DNA from: Polydrusus tereticollis
Lineage: Eukaryota; Arthropoda; Insecta; Coleoptera; Curculionidae
Direction: 5' to 3'
Assembly (NCBI GenBank): GCA_963920685.1
Contig: OY987329.1
Location: forward strand, 36,271,520-36,335,519
Length of the DNA: 64,000 nucleotides
Under the pieces are notes generated by a model. That model was not told the origin of the DNA. It did no database searches and saw only the letters and a list, made by a program, of their open reading frames with translations. Below, piece by piece: positions 1 to 9,429 of this stretch; the stretch's first letter is position 1; every line of letters begins with the position of its first letter. Position numbers and translations under genes: made by a program.

Positions 1-364
1 AACGCAACGTTACAATATTGATATTTTTGATTCAACTATATTATATATTTAAACGAAGCAATAACTAGTAAATCAAAATTTTTTTTTTAGTTAAATGAAA
101 GTGGCTTCTTATTAAATTATTTCTAAAAAACAATATAGAATCCTTTCAAAAATAAAAAGGTTGAGGATGCCTATACCGTTATGCATCCTATTATCCTATG
201 TTTGACTTAAATGAATATTTAGCATTATATTACCTAATATACCAAAATAAATACAGGGTCAGTCCAGTGTTTTATCCTCATTAAGTTTGAGCTTCCATGT
301 TTCAAGCCACTTCTGCAATTGATATGTGATGGGCTACATGCTTGGTGAAATGGATATTCCATAA
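1..364. other. AT-rich sequence, no gene seen
   Basis: I see no reading frame, RNA gene or terminal repeat that I can support in this stretch. It lies downstream (on the minus strand) of a Penelope-like tail, so it may be older repeat sequence or the insertion target. Confidence 0.4.
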
Positions 365-683
365 TAGAGGAATTTAAAGTCGTACTTGTTATATTTCATA
401 TTTCGCTTTAATTCAGTTTCCTGACACGTGTTTCAACCCTTGCGGATCATTATCAAAGCCATAAGACAATAATAAATTCTACAGGTCATTAAAATAAAAA
501 TTGACAGATGATGGGTTATTTTGGTACTTAATTTACAGGTATTGGCCAAAGGTACAACTAAATTACATGTGTGATAATAGAGGTATTTACATCTAAGTAA
601 TAAAATTAAGAAAATAATATTGTGTATATAATTATGGGTTTTTTCCTTCGTAATTATTGACAGTGTTTATTGCATATTTATCT
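365..683 (-). repeat. 3' tail of a Penelope-like element
   Basis: Read on the minus strand, this follows directly from the stop codon of a Penelope-type C-terminal fragment. Near 420-465 it contains the motif GAAACACGTGTC preceded by a GATAATGATCC stretch, the sort of tail seen after Penelope-like coding regions; the better preserved copy at 8726-9000 has a comparable CTGAAGAAGC and GAAACATG arrangement. The sequence TACTTGTTATATTTCA near 371-390 recurs at about 28957-28975. The assignment is by position and motif, and the outer boundary is not defined. Confidence 0.45.
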
Positions 684-793
684 TAAGTTATTAGGCTATT
701 AAGTATTAGATTGGCACCTGAAGGTATTTCAATTTGATTGTTAACAACATTACATCGATTTTTTAAGGCTCTTTTGATAGCTAATGTTTCTGG
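684..793 (-). pseudogene. Penelope-like element, C-terminal end of the GIY-YIG part
   Basis: About 36 codons, ending in TAA at 684-686, translate to a segment beginning ETLAIKRALKNR and containing NQIEIPSG. It aligns by eye, residue class by residue class, with the last 30 residues of the Penelope-like copy that ends at 8725 (ETLEINSLKN and HDQIDLNN). This is therefore the extreme C-terminus of a reverse transcriptase plus GIY-YIG endonuclease protein. Everything upstream is missing, because at about 793 the sequence changes abruptly into a jockey-type reverse transcriptase. The junction may be a 5' truncation point or a later recombination. Confidence 0.55.
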
Positions 794-867
794 ACCCCCG
801 CTTTGATTATTCTTATTGTTAATACTGTGTTTTCTGACCATACCGCAAATGACCTGTCTTCAAGATA
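794..867 (-). pseudogene. Jockey-like reverse transcriptase, segment beyond the pogo insertion
   Basis: This short piece reads LEDRSFAVWSEN followed by IRIIKAGV, which fits the stretch before the conserved GVPQGS block of jockey-clade reverse transcriptases. It continues the frame that ends at 3619 on the other side of a 2.75 kb pogo-type transposon. When the transposon and one TA are removed in thought, the frame reads through as VSYLEDR. The fragment stops at about 794, where Penelope-type sequence starts. Confidence 0.7.
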
Positions 868-880
868 GAGGAACGGAACC

Positions 881-3608
881 ATATTTGAGATACCACTTTT
901 TAAAAAAATCAAATTAATTTTGTTACAAAGATTAATGATGTATTTCCTAAGAAGTACTGTAACATAACCTTTATACAAGCTTTTTCAACAAAAAGAAAGC
1001 AACTAACATTATTCGTAACTAAAATAAAGCCATTTTTATCAATTGGGGTAATTCTTTAATTCAAAAAATAGGGTTCCCAATTTGAGATACCATGCACGGT
1101 GTCCATATTTGAGACACCGAGGCATTATTCAAAAAACCCGTTTCCCTCACAAAACGAACAAACAAACATTTTACTTCTGATCTCCCCACAGTCTTCATGT
1201 GTCCATCTACCACACTGGGCGCATTTAGCCCATTTTTCGCCATGTTTATCTTCTGAGTACCGACCCATACAAAATAGGCACTCAGCGTCACTACCACCAC
1301 TTTCGTCTGAGGAAGAATCGTTCAGTTTTACACTTTCATTACTGTCTGAACTTGAACTCGAGCAAGCACGCTTTGCTTTTCTTTTCGGCCTTTTGATACC
1401 TGATGTAGAAGGTTGGTTAATATTAGATTCAGTAGATTTTATTTTCTTCTTATTCGGTTGAGTTTCATTGGACTTCTTGTGTAACTTTTTCTGTTTCGAA
1501 GTCTTTGTTGCTAAAGCAGATTCAAGATTTTTTTTGGTACTGTCTTCATCCTTTTTTTCTCTAAGCTTTCTTGTAGCTCATCTTTATAAGGAGTCAGAGT
1601 AATAACTGAGGCTTTTCCAGTTCTGGAATTTACCTTGGTAGTGTTTTGCTTCTTGTACGTAGGTAAAGGACAAATATCCGTTGGGGACACAAGAATATTT
1701 TTAGAAATTGCTGAAACTGGACTTGGAGTGCGCTGCTCTCTAACTGGTGCAGAAATCAATGGTGGTCGTCTGTCTATTTTATTATTTTGTTTGCTGCATG
1801 AAGCAATTGATACGCATTCAATGTTGTTTATTGGCTCTGTTTCTACAAAAGTTTCTTTAAAATTATTTAAAGCTGTTGAATTTTCTTGAGCAAGGTAATC
1901 AGCTTCGTGAGGATCTTCTTGTGCAGCTTGATCTGCCGGAATATGTTCAGCTTGATGCACACCAAAATCACAATCCCTAAATATATTTCGATTGAGGGGG
2001 ACGAGCCCTGTTTTTCGAAATCCGTTACAAGATGTTTCCATCGTAGCAGCTCGGTTATAGGCCTTGCAAAAAATACCAGCGATTGAGTATGTCGAAATAA
2101 TACTTAGTTGATTTTCTCGAAGCCAGTTTTCTATTTCTTGGGCATAATAAGTCTTTAAGGGTGACATAAAAGCAACATCTATTGGCTGCATTTTATTAGT
2201 TGAGTGTGGTGGAAGGCATATTATTGTCACGTGATTTTTTTTGGCCAGGTCTATAACTTCAATGTTCCGAGTATGGGAATAATGTTCATCCAGTACAAGC
2301 AGAACTGGATCAGTAGCGCAAGGCTTTGTAAATTTAATAAAATGTGCAAACCATTTCGTAAAAATATCTGCTTGTACCCAACCCGATATATGACATTCTG
2401 TAACTGCACCTGAAGGCGCCCCTATCATCAATTCTGACTTCATGTTTTTCCTGGGGAAAATAAATAGTGGAGGTATGTAAACCCCGCAGAGTTCATGCAA
2501 GTAATTACGGTAACTAATTTACCCCTTTCTGCTGAAGTTAGGGAGGAAACTTGTTTTTTGCCACGCAAAGAAATAACCTTGCTGTGCTTATGTTGGACCA
2601 CAGTTATTCCTGTTTCATCAACATTGAATATTCTTTGAAACGGATCGTGGAGTTTATTATACTCGGGTTCATAAAGATCAAAAAAAGTTGAGACATTGTC
2701 AGCGGTGAAACCTTTAATTTGAGCAGCCGACATTCCTTGAGGTGTTCGCATTGACAGTTCTGGGTGCCTTTTAAAAAATAACCGCAACTACTTTTTTCCC
2801 GCTGACTTTGTTTCTCGATTAAAAGGATGAGGTAGGTTATTTCTTATGGTAAGTTGAAATGCCAGTCGCTTAATATCACGTGCTCTTAACCCAAAAAAAC
2901 GCTGCTCCATAGCTAAAGCATATTCAACTAATTGATTTTCTAGCACTGAGGAAAGAATCGGTCTACGACCAATCGGCAAGTTAACAAGTTCTTCTGCACT
3001 TTTATTTGATTTTGCATACCTCTCCACGGTTCCTTTAGGTACCCTAAAAACTCTTGACGCTTTTAAATACCCCATTTCTTTATTTCTCACCGCATTAACT
3101 GCTTTTATCATGTCACTGGCATCCCATTTCTTGTGTTTGGGCACTTTGGGCGGCATCAATAAGTAAAACAAATATAAATTTTATTAGATGTCCTTAGGAT
3201 CCTAATTTGAGATACTCTCAAATTGGGACTCATATAGTATCTCAAATTAGGAAATATATTTTTTTAAATTACTAACTAATTTTTAGGCTAGGTCTTAAAC
3301 ATAGAAGGAATTTATTGTCAGAAAATAATAAAACTAATATTAATTAAACTATTATTCAGCAAAACTCGCATTGCAATTATCTTACCTTATTTATTTTGTC
3401 AATTTTACACTTTAATGAAAAAAACTCTGGACGTAAATTAACAAACACGTGCACCTGTCAACCAAACAACGGACGATCGGACACTAAGAATGCTACACAG
3501 TACTAAATCCGATAAAATAAAATAGTTTCTTCCATTTTTACGAGATGGCAGCACATACATAAGAAGTTAGACCGCTATCTCAAATTAGGCCCCTATCTCA
3601 AGATTGGG
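881..3608. repeat. Subterminal TATCTCAAATTRGG repeats of the pogo-type element
   Basis: The motif TATCTCAAATTRGG, or its complement, occurs near 881-893, 1075-1092 and 1103-1118 on the left, and near 3201-3215, 3216-3228, 3236-3251, 3575-3590 and 3591-3608 on the right. Copies appear in both orientations and most lie outside the coding region. Repeated short motifs near element ends are often transposase binding sites; that function is inferred here, not shown. The span given covers the whole set rather than one continuous repeat. Confidence 0.6.
1125..3156 (-). pseudogene. Pogo/jerky-type transposase, broken by one stop and two frameshifts
   Basis: The start chosen is the ATG at 3156 (MPPKVPKHKKW), which begins a psq-type helix-turn-helix. 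The DDE domain shows FNVDETG, then LVLDEHYSH, then LPPHSTNKMQPID, giving three acidic residues as in pogo-family enzymes (third residue D). A serine- and lysine-rich linker leads to a Cys/His zinc finger (CLFCMGRYSE, CAQCGRWTHEDC, CSFCE) ending at the TAA at 1125-1127. Lesions: a TAG at 2788-2790 where relatives have Trp (GKK-stop-LRLFF), a one-base loss near 2482 and a one-base shift near 1555. The original length would be about 640-670 residues. Despite the breaks the domains are well preserved, so inactivation looks fairly recent. Confidence 0.85.
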
Positions 3609-3618
3609 TCCGTTCCTC

Positions 3619-4545
3619 TATGATACCAACAGCCTGATAAGGTAATCAGGCATGACTGCCCTTATTAATTTTATTACAAGTCCGTTGTGCCAGACCTTGT
3701 CAAATGCTTTAGAAACATCGAAAAAGACTGCTCCTGTCGACATGCGGCGGTTAAATCCACTTAGAATATTGGTTGCCAGTCGTGTTTGCTGGCACACCGT
3801 GCAATGAGCAGTTTGAAAACCAAACTGCTCTGGTGGTAAAATGTCGTTGTTTGATAGAAAATCGGTTACCAATCGGTCAACAATTTTTCAACTACTCTGT
3901 CCAGATACGATAACAGATTTATTGGTCTGTAGCTGGCAGCTAATGTCAGATCTTTCCCAGTTTTTGGAATTAACACCACCTTGGCCCTTTCCAAGCATCT
4001 GGAAAACAGCCCTTTTCGAGTATTGCTTGGGCTGTGTTTTCTAAGTCCACTGCTATTTTTTCGAGCAAGCGCTTTATTCCTTGTGTCGTCAAAGCCGGGC
4101 GCCTCTTTTGCATTAATTTGACTCAGTACTGAGCCAACTTCCTCAACCGATACACGTGGAATATTTCTCACGTCCCTCTGTGTACTTTTGTATATATTGA
4201 CAGTTCTGGCGACTACCGCGTCTCTAACAGGGTCTGTAGAAGGATTTTTACTGAACTGTTCGCTAAGGCTGTCGGCGAGCAGTTCAGCTTTCTCTCCGGG
4301 GTGAGACAGTGTTTGACCTGTTTCAGGATTTCTGATATATGACATAGCGTTCCTCCCTCCGTTTGTCAACGATCTTGTGAACTTATAGACTAAATTGTCC
4401 TCATGTCTTAAATTTTCTGTTTTTCTATGCCATACATCAGATTCATCTTGCCTTAGTAGCGTCCTTATTTCAGAGACCGCTCTGTTTGCTTGTATTTTAA
4501 CACGCGGGTCGCCAGTTCTATATGCTTGTCTCTGTAGTAGAGGTG
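3619..4545 (-). pseudogene. Jockey-like non-LTR reverse transcriptase, N-terminal part
   Basis: Read from about 4545 downward, the frame contains TGDPRVKIQANRAVSEIR, a linker with NPETGQTLSHPGEKAELLAD, then the reverse-transcriptase blocks VVLIPKTGKDL and SYRPINLLSYLDRVVEKLL. After a frameshift near 3870 it continues with PPEQFGFQ and FFDVSKAFDKVWH. These are standard jockey-clade palm and fingers motifs. The endonuclease domain is absent, so the copy is 5' truncated at about 4545. The frame is cut at 3619 by the pogo-type transposon and resumes at 867. Confidence 0.8.
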
Positions 4546-5637
4546 TTTAAATTAAAACTACATATCTACTGAACATTGCCCTACATTATGGCGATAAAGT
4601 TTTCTATATGTGACGAACTGGTACAGTAAGCCGAGTCGCTCAAATTAAGTTTGGCGTGATCTCGTAATCTGGCCCCTGGTCAAAAAAAGAACTATCCTAA
4701 CCAGAACTAACCTGAACCTCATATTCGTATGTCAAATTAATAAAATAAGATAGATTATCTCAATGGCCGCATTCATGTTATTGGTTTCAATTAAAGCGTA
4801 ATTCCGTTTTAAATAAATAATTTTATAATAAATCTTATAGTTTACATTTGTCCAATTTAAAACTGGTTTTATATCAAAAATAGTATGGTTAAAAGCAGTT
4901 TTTACTCTGTAATAAAAAAAGTACTTCGGTAAATATTGCAAGTTTACTTAAAAAAAAAAAAAACATTTTGTATGTTAACAATTAAACTGTGGAGGAAGAC
5001 TGCATTGTTTTATTTTATATTTTAAGATATTGTTTTTCGTCAAACACGGTCTAATTCGATAGAAAGGGAATGATTATCACGCAAGTTGACTGGATTTATG
5101 TAGTTTAAATGGTTTTTTAATTTCCTTGGCGTGTTTCTTAATAACGTGTATTTGGTATAGGTTCATAATTCTGCTTTTAAAAAATTGAAATCTTACGAAC
5201 TTTAAAAAATGTCAAGTAACTAGCACCATTTTTGTGTTCGCACTGGAGATTAAATTACGATATAAAAATAAAAGTTAAAAGGGCACTTTTACGAAAAAAT
5301 CCACCGCTCGTGGTGGATGGTGCAGAAGTTTTCACTTCAAACGCCGGGGATCGATATTTCGAAAACGAATGGATATACTTTGATCTCGTAAAAAGCCGTC
5401 GTTAGGTAGGACTTGGCATTTTTTAAAGATAACATCAATGCGCTTCAAAAATATAAATCGATTGCAGGGACTTCGAAAGTAGGTACCTTCGAAAGTAGGT
5501 ACTTTGAATTTTAAGACTTTTTTGTTAATTACCCTAATTAGACTACTTCGCTCGTTTTTAGGTAATACAAGGTTTAATTTAAATGTTTTATATTAATTAG
5601 GAAAATGGGTGGCAGTAACTAAAATAATTCCTCACTT
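4546..5637. other. Non-coding AT-rich stretch with a small homologous segment
   Basis: No gene is supported here. At 5396-5520 a plus-strand stretch translates to pieces such as ALQKYKSIAGTSKVGTF, matching the minus-strand frame at 7072-7281 (LQKYKSIVGISKIGTF), so both derive from the same unrecognised repeat. Within it is a perfect tandem of 16 bases (CTTCGAAAGTAGGTAC) at 5471-5486 and 5487-5502. Confidence 0.5.
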
Positions 5638-5639
5638 AA

Positions 5640-6053
5640 TAATAATTCAGTCAATATTTCTTAAAGATTGTGAAGAAGGGCCTATAAGACGAGCAAGAAA
5701 GCTTCAGTTAGAGGAAGAAATTTTGGATGAGATTACTGAAAATTCATCTATAGTGTAAGAAAACTGGCACTCCAAGTTCAAACGACACAGTGGGTTGTTC
5801 ATGAGACCCTGCGAGAACAACTGCTACATCCTTATCACATCCAAAAGGTACAATGTACATGCCATGTCTCCTGCTGATTTTCAACTACGCTAATTGGTTT
5901 TTGCGGACCAAGCCGGCTTTATATTCGACGCCAGTTCAACACGAAATTCGAGACAATACTGAAATGTTGTTTCAAGTACAACGAGAAAACATCCGTCGGC
6001 TAAGGAAATCTTTAGAGGTACAGAGCGCCCATTTCGTAAATATATTGAAGTAA
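5640..6053 (+). pseudogene. Mariner-superfamily transposase, internally deleted
   Basis: The first half (about 5680-5880) is the N-terminal DNA-binding region, with pieces RRARKLQLEEEILDEITENS and TTQWVVHETLREQLLHPYH. It is followed without a catalytic domain by a C-terminal piece (ALYSTPVQHEIRDNTEMLFQ, then ENIRRLRKSLEVQ) ending at the stop at 6053. At least the DDE core is missing and several frameshifts are present. The layout fits a non-autonomous deletion derivative of the same broad insect mariner group as the copies at 33360-34415 and 46471-47555. Confidence 0.6.
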
Positions 6054-6359
6054 ACAAGAAGAAGTATATCTTTCACTTTTTTAACATTATTGCGTTTAAG
6101 TGATTTCCGAAATGTCAACCCTTTCAATGGATCCTTTATGCGACACACTTTGATTTGGAAATGTATCAGAATAAATTATTCTTGCGTCCACACAATTGCA
6201 GAGTGCTTGTCCACAAGTTAGATGCATGTGAGCATTAATGAGATGTAATAATGACAAATATTATTATTGTAATGCGAATTATTAGTTATGGTTGTTATTC
6301 AATTAGTTACTCTGTTTAAATAACTTACGTTGGATAGTCACGTTGCGGCCATTGCAAGG
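6054..6359. other. No feature seen
   Basis: AT-rich sequence between two transposon fragments. I see no supported reading frame or terminal repeat. Confidence 0.3.
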
Positions 6360-6600
6360 CAGCCTCCCAGAAGCTTGGAATACTTTTCCGAACTAAGAAC
6401 CTCTATACACCTCAACAACTTTTGATGCTCTATAAAGCCCAAAATCCGACCATTGCTGGCCTACTATTCGCATATTTGGGGCTCTGCTCCTAAACATACC
6501 CTGAGATTGCTAGATTCCATTTAAAGAAGAGAACCGGCCTGACCAATACCTTGTAAATATTGACCTTAGTCCTATTTGAAACTCCACTCCGCCTGTGAAG
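6360..6600 (+). pseudogene. LINE reverse transcriptase, C-terminal scrap
   Basis: Shifting frames give KLGILFRTKNLYTPQQLLML, YKAQNPTIAGLLFAYLG and a PEIARFH stretch. This matches the thumb-side region of non-LTR reverse transcriptases that normally reads like YKAQIRP and W(G)SAPKHTLRLLDSIQRRA; the second form is visible on the minus strand at about 41960-42040. It is a short, heavily mutated remnant, and the next block (6687-7060) lies on the opposite strand. Confidence 0.5.
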
Positions 6601-6686
6601 CAGGGGGTAGAATGTAGATAAAACTTTATTGACGCAATACAAGCTTTACTCTATTAATCGAATTTAGCCTCCAGTTCAGCCTTTGG

Positions 6687-7060
6687 TCAAATATAAGTCC
6701 CAAGTATGTCACCTCCTGGCACCGGTTCACTTGGACTCCATTGCCCCGAAGCCTTACAACAGGCCTGCATGCGCACGGTGCTTTTTGAAAAAAAGATGAC
6801 CTTCGGCTGGGCGGGATTCAGGCGGATCTTCCAAGTCGAAAGCCGTTTTTCCAGCTCGATTACGTGACGCTGCATCCGGCTGACGACAATGCGCAGTGAT
6901 GTAGAAGTCGAAGTAATTGCTGTATCGTCAGCGGAAAGACAGAGCTGCGCAAATCTATATCGCCGAATAACATGAGTACAAATGTTATACAACATCGGGA
7001 AGAGCGGTGAGCCTTGCGCCACTCCCGCCCTGATGCGTTTATTCAAAGAAAGTGCGTTCT
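6687..7060 (-). pseudogene. Jockey-like reverse transcriptase, palm and thumb
   Basis: The minus-strand frame shows RIRAGVAQGSPLFPMLYNI, then LCLSADDTAI and LEKRLSTWKIRLNPAQPKVI. These correspond to the GVPQGS block, the catalytic F/Y-A-D-D block (here SADD, so the aromatic position and preceding Ala are altered) and the NPAKT block of jockey-clade LINEs. The frame starts at about 7060, where sequence of another repeat is fused to it, and fades after 6687. It is a dead fragment of about 120 residues. Confidence 0.7.
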
Positions 7061-7071
7061 CTGACGAGACC

Positions 7072-7281
7072 TCAAAACGTACCTATTTTCGAAATCCCTA
7101 CAATCGATTTATATTTTTGAAGCGTCGACATCGAACGGGTCGCATTGATAGTATCTTTAAAACATAGGTTTACGCCATTTTTGAGGTACAAAGCGTCCAA
7201 AGAATCGAATTCTTCGCACAATTTACTGTAGCTTAAGAGAGTCAAACATCGGACACTTATTAAAAAACTTCCTAAATACAT
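7072..7281 (-). other. Unrecognised repeat-derived frame
   Basis: An open frame of about 70 codons contains EEFDSLDALYLKNGVNLCFK and LQKYKSIVGISKIGTF. Its last part is repeated on the plus strand at about 5396-5520 with a few substitutions, so it is part of a multicopy sequence that once coded. I do not recognise the family. It abuts the jockey-like fragment that starts at about 7060, apparently by fusion of two repeats. Confidence 0.35.
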
Positions 7282-7704
7282 ACATAAACACGGTTATGTC
7301 ATGCCATGCTGTATCGGCGTTTCATGGGTAAAACAAACATTTAGATATACACCTTATTACTGGAACACAACTATTAACCTTGAAACATTCTCGTATTAAA
7401 ACAATGCAATAGGTAATGGAAATAGGAGAGGCCAGACGCAAGAACTAAGAAGCCCATAAAAATGCGGACCATGGCGCGCGAAACGAGGTGCCTGTGATGC
7501 TCACACGTAACCATGCCGGTCAAAAGAAATTGAATGGCATCGCTTTCCTAATAGCTGGATAACGGAACATTTTCATGGTTTACTTTGGCTTTTGTTGGGG
7601 TTTAAATTACCATAATAATAAGGTCAACAATTCAAAACGACGAAAATTACTTTTTTTGTACGTTGAAGACTCTGACGTTATGTTAAAAATAGCGATGAAT
7701 AACT
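7282..7704. other. No feature seen
   Basis: Non-coding sequence between the LINE fragment and a Penelope-like element. No terminal repeats or reading frames that I can support. Confidence 0.3.
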
Positions 7705-8725
7705 TGTTAAACTATTTTATGAAAGAATAATTGAAACTAAAAAACTAAAAAAACTAAACTCGTATACAAGTAACAACGGTCTTATCATGGGTAACCCTCT
7801 CAGCCCCTTATTAGCCGAAATATTCATGAACTTTCTAGAAAGTAAGATTAGCCAACACCCGCTTTTTAAACAATGTCTCTGCTGGCATAGGTATGTCGAT
7901 GATGTTCGCTTACACCCTAATATTAATTTTACAATAGAACAAGAAAACAATTATTCCATTAATTTTTTGGAACTTACCATTAAGAGGGGAAAATAATAAA
8001 CACGTTTTCTCAGTCTTTCACAAACCATCTCATACAGACACTATAATTCTTCGTGCCACCCAGTACAACATAAATTAGCTGATTTCCATAGTATGATCCA
8101 TAGACTAGTGTCCCTTTCTTTAAATAAATTCGAATTTCAAAAAGAAATAAACAAATTGCTATAAATAATGGATACTCGACAAAGTTAATAACTAAAATTT
8201 TAAAGAAAAGATCATATAAAAAAGCCATTGATCTAGTTTTTCCTAATATAAAAAACCAATACAAACTGCTTACCTTCATCGGTCAACCTAGTTTAACCGT
8301 TGGCAATTTCTTAAATAGTCTTAACATCAACATTGCATATAAAACTAACAATTCTTTAAGCAAGTTCAATAAAAATAACAAAAGCAAAACTGACGAGAAT
8401 AAAAATTCAGGTTAGTCTACATAAATTAACTTGTTACGATTGGCCTAAAACGTACATAGGTCAAACCGGTAGAAATTTCAACACAAGATTAAAAGAACAC
8501 TATAATAGCAATACCAAAAAGAAAAAAGACTCTTATTACGCCAATCATTTACTACAAAACCAGCACAATTTCGATAAAAATTTTAAAATCTTACATATAG
8601 AAAATAAAGGCCCAAAACTCAACTTCTTAGAAACTTTGGAAATAAACAGCCTTAAAAATTCCAACCTATTACTTCATGACCAGATAGATCTTAACAATTC
8701 TCCTTCGTTAAATTTATTCAATTAA
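7705..8725 (+). pseudogene. Penelope-like reverse transcriptase with GIY-YIG endonuclease
   Basis: The protein would copy RNA and nick target DNA for Penelope-type retrotransposition. Visible in order: LIMGNPLSPLLAEIFMNFLE (the G-x-P-x-S-P block), HRYVDDV (the catalytic YVDD block, near 7890), SINFLELTI, KPSHTD, LLTFIGQPSLTVGNFL, AYKTNNSL, then the endonuclease YDWPKTYIGQTGRNFNTRL (about 8434-8490) and the end HDQIDLNNSPSLNLFN at 8725. At least three frameshifts and several stops break the frame between about 7995 and 8410. The GIY-YIG segment itself reads openly. A related C-terminal scrap is at 684-793 on the minus strand. Confidence 0.8.
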
Positions 8726-9000
8726 CCAACTGTTGTCTCTTTTTATAACCATTTCTGTATTAAATAGTTTGTATCTTTGTATTCAATAATGTTATTTAGA
8801 TTTATAATAATTGTTTACCGTAAAAACCCATATTTATTACTACTACTTATACCAATTTACCTGTCTTTAATTACCTTTTACTACAAACCTCAATTATTTT
8901 GTATCATTTATACACTTTATTCTGAAGAAGCTACTGTGTAGCGAAACATGTATCTGATGTAATACAGTGGAAATTTATCAGTAAAACTCCAGTTTTTCTG
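7705..9000 (+). mobile_element. Penelope-like element, 5' truncated, with 3' tail
   Basis: This holds the reverse-transcriptase C-terminal half, the GIY-YIG domain and a tail. The tail after the stop at 8725 includes CTGAAGAAGC and a GAAACATG motif near 8920-8950, in keeping with tails of Penelope-like elements. The left boundary is approximate, because coding sequence fades above about 7705. The right boundary is set by eye at the end of the tail. Confidence 0.7.
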
Positions 9001-9059
9001 TTTACCCGTAATTAGTTTAAGTTCTTAATTTTACGACCATTGTTGCATTTTTGTGGCTG

Positions 9060-9420
9060 TTATGGATGAGTCTGGTGTGGCATTCTTGGAAAGCTCCCAT
9101 GTCTTGTGTCGAAGGCCTTATGGAAATTAAGCAAGTACCAGAGGTCTGTTGTATTCGATTGTCTTCTAGATCAAGACTTTTAGGTTCTGCACTTAATCGT
9201 TAGTACCAAATCACCCCCGAAACTCAGATTGTTCTAATGGTTGGTAAAAGTCTAGCTTATTTTCAACTAGGGTGGTTATAATGTTGGGGAAAAATTTGTA
9301 GAGTTGGCTTAAAAGGCTTATGGGGCGGTAGTTCTCTAATTCGGCTAAAACTTCTTTCTTATGAAGTAGGGCCACGATAGAATTGTGCAATTTACTGGAG
9401 ATACAGTTGTTGTTGAAAGA
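9060..9420 (-). pseudogene. LINE reverse transcriptase fragment
   Basis: Minus-strand translation in shifting frames gives VALLHKKEVLAELENYRPIS, LLSQLYKFFPNIITTLVENK, then IEYNRPLVLA and a DFHKAFDT-like segment. These are the fingers and first palm motifs of RTE-like or L1-like non-LTR reverse transcriptases. It is short, with several frameshifts. It lies back to back with an RTE-like 5' half on the plus strand (9430-11270), but the two differ in sequence at the shared NYRPISL-type motif, so they are probably separate insertions. Confidence 0.6.
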
Positions 9421-9429
9421 GTAAGTATT

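Larger units (their letters stand above)
868..3618. mobile_element. Complete pogo/jerky-type DNA transposon
   Basis: The two ends are inverted: GAGGAACGGAAC starts at 868, and its reverse complement, slightly diverged, ends at 3618. Each end is flanked by TA (866-867 and 3619-3620), the target duplication of Tc1/mariner and pogo elements. The element is about 2.75 kb and holds one transposase pseudogene on the minus strand (1125-3156). Both ends carry several copies of a short TCAAATT-type motif that could be transposase binding sites. It sits inside a jockey-like reverse transcriptase, whose frame is restored by exact removal. Confidence 0.85.
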
